From an uncultured Paracoccaceae bacterium (GTDB taxonomy: Bacteria > Pseudomonadota > Alphaproteobacteria > Rhodobacterales > Rhodobacteraceae): 64,000 nt of DNA. The position numbers and the translations under genes are program-made. Shown here in pieces: positions 57,485 through 64,000 of the stretch. The stretch lies in contig CANNCO010000001.1 in the NCBI GenBank assembly GCA_947503175.1, positions 186,001 through 250,000 on the forward strand, given 5' to 3'. How positions within the stretch are numbered: the first letter of the stretch is position 1; every line of letters begins with the position of its first letter. The notes below the pieces were generated by a model. The model was not told the DNA's origin. It did no database searches and worked only from the letters and a program-made list of their open reading frames with translations.

Positions 57485-58483
57485 ATGCATCCGGCCTTAC
57501 AGGGTCTGCTGACCATCTTTATCGGCGTCGGCGGCTGTATCGGGTACTTCTATTTCTCGAACCAGTTTCTCGACAAGGTTCTGTTCCCCGCGCGCGGGCC
57601 CAATGCGGGCCGCAACATCAACCGCGCGAACATGATCCGGCCCTGGCTGTTTCTGGCCCCGGCCCTGATCGCCCTTGGCCTGTACCTTGCCTATCCGGTT
57701 GTCGAAACCCTGCGCCTGTCGTTGACCGACCGCTCGCAGGGCGGGGGCTTCGTCGGTGGCGCGAACTACGCACAGATGTTCAGCGAACCGAAGTTCTGGG
57801 AAGCATTGCGCAACAACATGGTCTGGCTGATCGTGGTTCCCGCGGCATCGACCGCCTTCGGGCTTCTGGCCGCCCAGCTCACCGACCGGATAAAATGGGG
57901 CAATATCGCCAAATCGCTCATCTTCATGCCCATGGCGATTTCCTTCGTGGGCGCGGCGGTGATCTGGAAGCTGGTCTATGACACGCGCCCCGCCGGCGAA
58001 GAGCAGATCGGCATCCTGAACGCCATCCTCGTCTTCTTCGGCAACGAACCCCAGACCTTCCTGACGATCCCCTTCTGGAACAACATCTTTCTGATGATCG
58101 TTCTGGTCTGGATCCAGACCGGTTTCGCCATGGTCATCCTCTCGGCCGCCCTGCGCGGCATCCCCGAGGAGACCATCGAAGCCGCCATCGTCGATGGCGC
58201 GAACCCTTTGCAGATCTTCTTCAAGATCAAGGTGCCGCAGATCATGGGTACCATCGTCGTGGTCTGGACCACGATCACCATCGTCGTGCTCAAGGTCTTC
58301 GACATCGTGTTCGCGATGACCAACGGGCAATGGGAGACACAGGTTCTCGCCAACTACATGTACGACAAACTGTTCCGCGCCAATGACTGGGGGGTGGGCT
58401 CGGCCAGCGCCATGATCATCATGCTTCTGGTGACGCCGATCCTTGTCTGGAATGTGCACAACGCCCGTAAGGAGATGCGCTGA
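57485..58483 (+). CDS. aglF: Alpha-glucoside ABC transporter permease
   Basis: Multi-TM; EETIEAAIVDGANPLQIFFKIKVPQI EAA loop. Confidence 0.9.
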   Translation: MHPALQGLLTIFIGVGGCIGYFYFSNQFLDKVLFPARGPNAGRNINRANMIRPWLFLAPALIALGLYLAYPVVETLRLSLTDRSQGGGFVGGANYAQMFSEPKFWEALRNNMVWLIVVPAASTAFGLLAAQLTDRIKWGNIAKSLIFMPMAISFVGAAVIWKLVYDTRPAGEEQIGILNAILVFFGNEPQTFLTIPFWNNIFLMIVLVWIQTGFAMVILSAALRGIPEETIEAAIVDGANPLQIFFKIKVPQIMGTIVVVWTTITIVVLKVFDIVFAMTNGQWETQVLANYMYDKLFRANDWGVGSASAMIIMLLVTPILVWNVHNARKEMR

Positions 58484-59634
58484 TGGATAACATTGCGGGC
58501 AAGAAATCGGGCCTGTCCTGGGCCGTTCACATCTCGGTCGTCATCCTGGTGGCGCTCTGGGTGTTCCCGACGCTGGGCCTTCTGGTGTCGTCCTTCCGGA
58601 CTGCCGACCAGATCGCATCGTCCGGCTGGTGGGCCTCGCTGTTCCCGACCGAGCAGACGGTGCAACTGCGCACCGCCGCACCCGAAACGCAGCTCCGCGA
58701 GGGCACGCTTTTCGTGATCGAGGGCAACCTCTTTGACGAAGAGGGCATCGAACGCGCACCGATCTCCGCATGGGGCACCAGCGCGCGCGATGTGTCCGCC
58801 TTCGCTCCCGGCGATACGGCGGATATGGGCGATGACGGACGGCTGACCCTGTCCGAAGACGGCACCTACCGGCTCGAGGGTGACGTGGAGTTCGAAGGCC
58901 GACGCGGCGAACGGGTGTTCATCACCAAGACGACGCCACCCGAGTTCACGCTTCAGAACTATCGAAACGTCCTTGGTCCCGACAACAGGGAAGGGATGCT
59001 CAAGGCGTTCTTCAACACGCTGACCGTGACGATCCCGGCGACGATCATCCCGATCCTCGTGGCGGCCTTTGCGGCCTATGCGCTTGCATGGATGGACTTC
59101 CCGGGGCGCGCGCTGCTGATCGCGGCGGTTGTGGGGCTGCTGGTCGTGCCCCTGCAACTCGCGCTGATCCCGCTTTTGAAATTCCACAACGAGATCGGGA
59201 TCGGAAAGGGGTATCTGGGCGTCTGGATGGCCCATACGGGCTTTGGCCTGCCGCTCGCCATATATCTCTTACGTAACTACATGGTCGGGTTGCCGCGGGA
59301 TATCATCGAGAACGCCAAGGTCGACGGGGCCACGGATTTCCAGATCTTCGTCAAGATCATCCTGCCCCTGTCCTTCCCGGCACTCGCCAGCTTCGCGATC
59401 TTCCAGTTCCTCTGGACATGGAACGACCTTCTGGTGGCGCTCGTGTTCCTGATCGACGCGACGGGCGAGACGACGGTGATGACGAAACAGATCGTCGAGC
59501 TTCTCGGCACACGGGGCGGCAACTGGGAGATTCTCGCGACCTCGGCCTTCGTGTCGATCGCGGTGCCGCTGATCGTGTTCTTCGCAATGCAACGGTATCT
59601 CGTGCGTGGCCTTCTGGCCGGCTCTGTCAAGTAA
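58483..59634 (+). CDS. aglG: Alpha-glucoside ABC transporter permease with long insert after TM1
   Basis: Multi-TM; DIIENAKVDGATDFQIFVKIILPLSFPAL EAA loop. Confidence 0.9.
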   Translation: MDNIAGKKSGLSWAVHISVVILVALWVFPTLGLLVSSFRTADQIASSGWWASLFPTEQTVQLRTAAPETQLREGTLFVIEGNLFDEEGIERAPISAWGTSARDVSAFAPGDTADMGDDGRLTLSEDGTYRLEGDVEFEGRRGERVFITKTTPPEFTLQNYRNVLGPDNREGMLKAFFNTLTVTIPATIIPILVAAFAAYALAWMDFPGRALLIAAVVGLLVVPLQLALIPLLKFHNEIGIGKGYLGVWMAHTGFGLPLAIYLLRNYMVGLPRDIIENAKVDGATDFQIFVKIILPLSFPALASFAIFQFLWTWNDLLVALVFLIDATGETTVMTKQIVELLGTRGGNWEILATSAFVSIAVPLIVFFAMQRYLVRGLLAGSVK

Positions 59635-59648
59635 GTAGGACCGGACGA

Positions 59649-61310
59649 ATGGTGTTTCTCGAACCTGTCATGGATGCGCGGCCCGAACCCGCGCAGGACG
59701 AGGATTGGTGGCGCGGTGCAGTGATCTATCAGATCTACCCGCGCAGCTTCCAGGACTCGAATGGTGACGGGATTGGCGATCTTGCGGGCATCATCCACCG
59801 GCTGCCCCATGTGGCGGATCTGGGCGTGGATGCGATCTGGATCTCGCCCTTCTTCCGTTCGCCGATGCTGGATTTCGGCTATGACGTCTCGGACTATCGC
59901 GACATCGACCCGATGTTCGGCACGCTCGGCGATTTCGATGCGATGATCACCCGCGCCCATGAGCTTGGCCTGCGGGTGATGATCGACCTCGTCCTGTCCC
60001 ACACCTCGGACCAACACCCGTGGTTCAAGGAAAGCCGCGCCTCACGCGACAACGCAAAGGCCGACTGGTACGTCTGGGCCGATGCGAAACCCGACGGAAC
60101 ACCGCCCAACAACTGGCTGTCGATCTTTGGCGGATCGGCCTGGGAATGGGATGGCGAGCGCATGCAGTATTACATGCACAACTTCCTTGCCGAACAGCCC
60201 GACCTAAACCTGCACCACCCTGATGTGCAGGCCGAACTGCTGGATGTGGCCCGGTTCTGGCTCGAACGCGGGGTCGATGGATTCCGGTTGGACACCATCA
60301 ATTTCTACTTCCATGACAAGGAGTTGCGCGACAATCCCGCACTCGATCCGGAAGACCGCAACGACGACACCGCACCCGCGGTGAACCCCTACAACTTCCA
60401 GAACCACCTGTACGACAAGAACCAGCCCGAGAACCTCGACTTCCTCCGGCGACTGCGGTCGCTGATGAACGAGTACGGCGCGCGCGCCGCCGTGGGCGAG
60501 GTGGGCGAGGCGCAACGGGGCATGGAGATTCAGGCCGAATACACCTCGGGCGGCGACAAGGTGCATATGTGCTATGACTTTGCACTTCTGTCGAATAACG
60601 AACCGACCGGAACCTTCATCGGCAACGTACTGGATAAATCGAACCACATCCTGTCAGACGGTTGGGCGTGCTGGGCCTATTCCAACCATGACGTCGTGCG
60701 CCACAGCTCGCGCTGGAACCTCCCGGAACCGGCCCAACGGGTCTATGCCGCACTCCTGATGTCGCTGCGCGGGTCTGTCTGCCTCTATCAGGGCGAAGAA
60801 CTGGGGCTGACCGAGGCCTATGTGGCGTTCGAAGAATTGCAGGACCCCTACGGCATCCGTTTCTGGCCCAAGTTCAAGGGGCGCGACGGCTGCCGGACGC
60901 CCATGCCATGGGTCCGCGACAACCAGACGGGAGGCTTCACCGACGGCAAGCCATGGCTGCCGGTTGCGATGGAGCATCTGCATCAGGCCGTGGGCGTGCA
61001 GGAGGAAGATCCGAACAGCACGCTGGCCTTTTACCAGAGCATGATCGCCTTCCGGAAAGCGCATCCAGTGCTGGCGAAAGGCACGCTCGAACTGGTCGAT
61101 TACAACGACCGCATGATCAGCTTGGTCCGCGAGCATGACGGCGCGCGTATGTTCTGCGCCTTCAACCTGTCTGCGGGCGAACTCGAACTGGCGCAGCCCC
61201 CAGGCAATTGGCGACAGGACAAGGGCGCCCCGTTCCGGGCCGATATCACCGACACAACCATCACGCTTCCCCCGTACCAGGCGTATTTCGCCTTGGACGA
61301 GGGCCAATAG
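59649..61310 (+). CDS. aglA: GH13 alpha-glucosidase
   Basis: WWRGAVIYQIYPRSFQDSNGDGIGDLAGII, GVDGFRLDTINFYFHD, YSNHDVVRHSSRW. Confidence 0.95.
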   Translation: MVFLEPVMDARPEPAQDEDWWRGAVIYQIYPRSFQDSNGDGIGDLAGIIHRLPHVADLGVDAIWISPFFRSPMLDFGYDVSDYRDIDPMFGTLGDFDAMITRAHELGLRVMIDLVLSHTSDQHPWFKESRASRDNAKADWYVWADAKPDGTPPNNWLSIFGGSAWEWDGERMQYYMHNFLAEQPDLNLHHPDVQAELLDVARFWLERGVDGFRLDTINFYFHDKELRDNPALDPEDRNDDTAPAVNPYNFQNHLYDKNQPENLDFLRRLRSLMNEYGARAAVGEVGEAQRGMEIQAEYTSGGDKVHMCYDFALLSNNEPTGTFIGNVLDKSNHILSDGWACWAYSNHDVVRHSSRWNLPEPAQRVYAALLMSLRGSVCLYQGEELGLTEAYVAFEELQDPYGIRFWPKFKGRDGCRTPMPWVRDNQTGGFTDGKPWLPVAMEHLHQAVGVQEEDPNSTLAFYQSMIAFRKAHPVLAKGTLELVDYNDRMISLVREHDGARMFCAFNLSAGELELAQPPGNWRQDKGAPFRADITDTTITLPPYQAYFALDEGQ

Positions 61311-61341
61311 GCGCGGCTGAGCCGCGCGGGGAGGGACGACA

Positions 61342-62430
61342 ATGGCAGATCTGATACTCAAGGACGTGGGCAAGTCCTATGGCGGCACCGTTGAGGTTCT
61401 CAAGAACATCGACCTCGATATCAAGCAGGGCGAGTTGATCGTGTTCGTCGGCCCCTCGGGTTGTGGCAAGTCCACGCTTCTGCGGATGATCGCGGGGCTG
61501 GAAAAGATCACCGATGGCACGCTTGAAATCGACGGGGTTCTGGTCAATGACGTCCCGCCCTCCGAACGCGGCATCGCCATGGTGTTTCAGTCCTACGCGC
61601 TCTATCCGCATATGACTGTTTACGACAATATGGCCTTCGCCCTCCGGCTGGCGAAAAAGGCCGATGCGGAAATCAAGGAAGCCGTCTCGGCGGCAGCCGA
61701 TAAGCTGCAACTGACCGAATATCTCGACCGTCTGCCCAAAGCCCTCTCGGGTGGCCAGCGTCAGCGTGTGGCCATCGGCCGGTCGATCGTGCGCGACCCC
61801 AAGGTCTATCTCTTCGACGAACCGCTCTCGAATCTCGACGCCGCCCTCCGCGTCGCGACCCGCATCCAGATCGCGCAGCTGAAGGAGCAGATGCCGGATT
61901 CGACGATGATCTACGTCACCCATGACCAAGTCGAGGCGATGACGCTGGCTTCGCGCATCGTGGTTCTGGCCAACAAGGGCGTGGCTCAGGTCGGCACGCC
62001 GCTTGAGCTTTACGAACGCCCCAACAGCGAATTCGTCGCCCAGTTCATCGGATCGCCCGCCATGTGTCTTCTGGACGGCGAAATCATCGAGACGGGCGAG
62101 CGGACCCGCGTTCAGATCGACGGCGAAGGCATCGCCGTTTCAAACATCCCATCGCGCCCCGACGACATGGGCAAACGCGTGCGCGTCGGCATTCGGCCCG
62201 AGGATTTCGTCGAAACCGAGGGCGACAGCATCTATGACGGCCGTGTCGATTACGTCGAGGCGCTGGGCGAATTGACGATCCTCTATTTCGAGGCGCGCGA
62301 GAACGGCGATCAGGTTCTGGCGAAACTTCCCGGCATCCATTCCGAAGTGCGCGGTCAGGAAGTCAAGCTGACCGCCGATCCCGCGAAAGTGCATGTCTTC
62401 ATGGACGGTATCTCGCTGCTATACCGCTAG
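61342..62430 (+). CDS. aglK: ABC transporter ATP-binding protein (UgpC/MalK/AglK type)
   Basis: VGPSGCGKSTLLRMIAGLE, LSGGQRQRVAIGRSIVRDPKVYLFDEPLSNLDAALRV, TOBE-like C-terminus. Confidence 0.95.
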   Translation: MADLILKDVGKSYGGTVEVLKNIDLDIKQGELIVFVGPSGCGKSTLLRMIAGLEKITDGTLEIDGVLVNDVPPSERGIAMVFQSYALYPHMTVYDNMAFALRLAKKADAEIKEAVSAAADKLQLTEYLDRLPKALSGGQRQRVAIGRSIVRDPKVYLFDEPLSNLDAALRVATRIQIAQLKEQMPDSTMIYVTHDQVEAMTLASRIVVLANKGVAQVGTPLELYERPNSEFVAQFIGSPAMCLLDGEIIETGERTRVQIDGEGIAVSNIPSRPDDMGKRVRVGIRPEDFVETEGDSIYDGRVDYVEALGELTILYFEARENGDQVLAKLPGIHSEVRGQEVKLTADPAKVHVFMDGISLLYR

Positions 62431-62437
62431 GGGCGCG

Positions 62438-63313
62438 TCACCGGGTCGGAACCGGCACGTCGCCCCGGTAGTCGTAGAACCCGCGTTCGGATTTCCGGCC
62501 CAGCCATCCGGCCTCGACATATTTCGTCAAAAGCGGGCAGGGGCGGTATTTCGTATCCGCCAGCCCGTCATGCAGCACGTTCATGATCGCAAGGCAGGTA
62601 TCCAGCCCGATGAAATCCGCAAGCTCCAAGGGCCCCATCGGGTGGTTCGTCCCAAGCTTCATGGCACCGTCGATCGACGACACATTACCCACACCTTCAT
62701 AAAGCGTATAGACCGCCTCGTTGATCATCGGCATCAGGATGCGGTTCACGATGAAGGCCGGGAAATCCTCCGCCGTGGCCGATGTCTTGCCCAGCTTCTC
62801 GACCACCCCGTGCAGCGCCTGATAGGTCTCTTCGTCCGTCGCGATCCCGCGGATCAGTTCGACCAACTGCATCACCGGCACGGGGTTCATGAAATGGAAC
62901 CCCATGAACTTCTCGGGCCGGTCCGTCCGGCTCGCCAGCCGCGTAATCGAGATCGAGGATGTGTTCGATGTCAGAATCGTCTCGGGCCGCAGATGCGGTA
63001 CCAGATCCTCGAAGATCGCGACCTTCACCGTCTCGCGCTCTGTCGCCGCCTCGATGATCAGGTCCGTCTGGCCCAGATCGGTCAGGGTCATCGTCGTCTT
63101 GATCCGCTTCAGCGCCGCCGCCTGATCGGCCTCGGCGATCTTTCCGCGGGCCACCTGACGGCCCATATTGCCCTCGATGATCTCCAGCGCCCGGTCAAGG
63201 CTGTCACGGCTGACATCGGTCAGAAGAACGTCATAGCCCGCCACGGCAAAGACATGGGCAATGCCGTTGCCCATCTGCCCGGCGCCGACCACTCCGACCG
63301 ATTGAATCTCCAT
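62438..63313 (-). CDS. 3-hydroxybutyryl-CoA dehydrogenase
   Basis: VGVVGAGQMGNGIAHVFAVAGYDVLLTDV, LTSNTSSISITRLA, FMGFHFMNPVPVMQLVEL, GTNHPMGPLELADFIGLDT. Confidence 0.95.
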   Translation of the reverse strand: MEIQSVGVVGAGQMGNGIAHVFAVAGYDVLLTDVSRDSLDRALEIIEGNMGRQVARGKIAEADQAAALKRIKTTMTLTDLGQTDLIIEAATERETVKVAIFEDLVPHLRPETILTSNTSSISITRLASRTDRPEKFMGFHFMNPVPVMQLVELIRGIATDEETYQALHGVVEKLGKTSATAEDFPAFIVNRILMPMINEAVYTLYEGVGNVSSIDGAMKLGTNHPMGPLELADFIGLDTCLAIMNVLHDGLADTKYRPCPLLTKYVEAGWLGRKSERGFYDYRGDVPVPTR

Positions 63314-63458
63314 CTTCAGAACCTTTCCTGCCTGTCGCCGGACTTTATGCGGCAGTGCAGCGCGGGTGCAAGGGCGAAGCGACCCCGCCGCCCTTAGGCA
63401 TTTGGCAATACTTGGATGTCACAACCATGCGTGGTGAGACATTCCAGGGGTGGAATAG

Positions 63459-64000
63459 ATGGCTTATGAGCGCCTTGTTGAGGGCAAATTGGACTATGCT
63501 CCCTGCCGATACGGCAGTTCGAAACTGCTGTTCCGGGGGCCGCGTTGCGATATGTCGCGCGATTACGTCGCCTTTCTCGGCTCGACCGAAACCTACGGCA
63601 AGTTCATCGAAACGCCGTTTCCCGAACTCTTCGCAGAGCAGGCGGGCATCGCCGCCCTGAACCTCGGCAGTGTCAATGCGGGCATCGACGCGTTCCATGA
63701 CGATCCGACGATTGCCGAGCTGTGCCGGGGTGCCCGCGCCTGCGTCATTCAGGTCATGGGCGCGCATAAGCTGTCGAACCGTTACTACTCGGTCCACACG
63801 CGGCGGAACGACCGTTTCCTCTATGCCTCCGACGATCTGCGCACGCTTTATCCAGAGGTCGATTTCGCCGATATCCACTTCACCCGGCATCTGCTGAGCG
63901 TTCTGCTCGACATCTGCCCGGAACGGTTCAGGGCCATCCGGCATGAACTGACCGAGGTCTGGGTGCAGCGTATGGATGACCTGCTGGAGCGGATCGGCAG
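63459..64000 (+). CDS. DUF6473-like protein, truncated by window end
   Basis: Manual translation MAYERLVEGKLDYAPCRYGSSKLLFRGPRCDMSRDYVAFLGSTETYGKFIETPFPELFAEQAGIAALNLGSVNAGIDAF...; open to the last base (absent from ORF track). Confidence 0.7.
   Translation, partial: MAYERLVEGKLDYAPCRYGSSKLLFRGPRCDMSRDYVAFLGSTETYGKFIETPFPELFAEQAGIAALNLGSVNAGIDAFHDDPTIAELCRGARACVIQVMGAHKLSNRYYSVHTRRNDRFLYASDDLRTLYPEVDFADIHFTRHLLSVLLDICPERFRAIRHELTEVWVQRMDDLLERIG

Overview
GC-rich alphaproteobacterial chromosomal segment; gene content and order look like Rhodobacteraceae/Roseobacter (inference from recognised protein families, no database search run). About 60 protein-coding genes are supported. No rRNA, tRNA, CRISPR array, prophage or intact transposase was recognised. 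Main blocks: ftsY-EamA-ispZ; a SAM-II riboswitch with metZ; folE2; trkH; glyQ-FkbM-DUF6446-glyS-ppdK-like; glmM; ilvC divergent from two overlapping Lrp/AsnC genes; a GT2 enzyme with an N-terminal MshEN/GspE-N-like region; carA/yqeY; usp and a PaaK-like ligase flanking an FNR-type box; a cobalamin-riboswitch operon btuCDF-exbB-exbD-exbD-tonB; a chemotaxis locus (receptor-like sensor, cheB, cheD, small ORF, cheY, cheR, cheW, cheA, cheY, STAS); and an alpha-glucoside locus (glk, GH1, lacI-type regulator, aglEFGAK). The observations most worth following are: (i) a che locus whose receptor-like protein lacks the methyl-accepting signalling domain, whose CheB receiver has lost the conserved Lys, and which encodes a 112-aa protein with a CheZ-like DxxxQ motif; (ii) a ~48-bp element made of four 11-bp units, present twice in inverted relative orientation; (iii) a 52-aa ORF overlapping a GNAT gene start; (iv) a PPDK-like protein with an altered nucleotide-binding half; (v) a B12 operon carrying its own TonB system.
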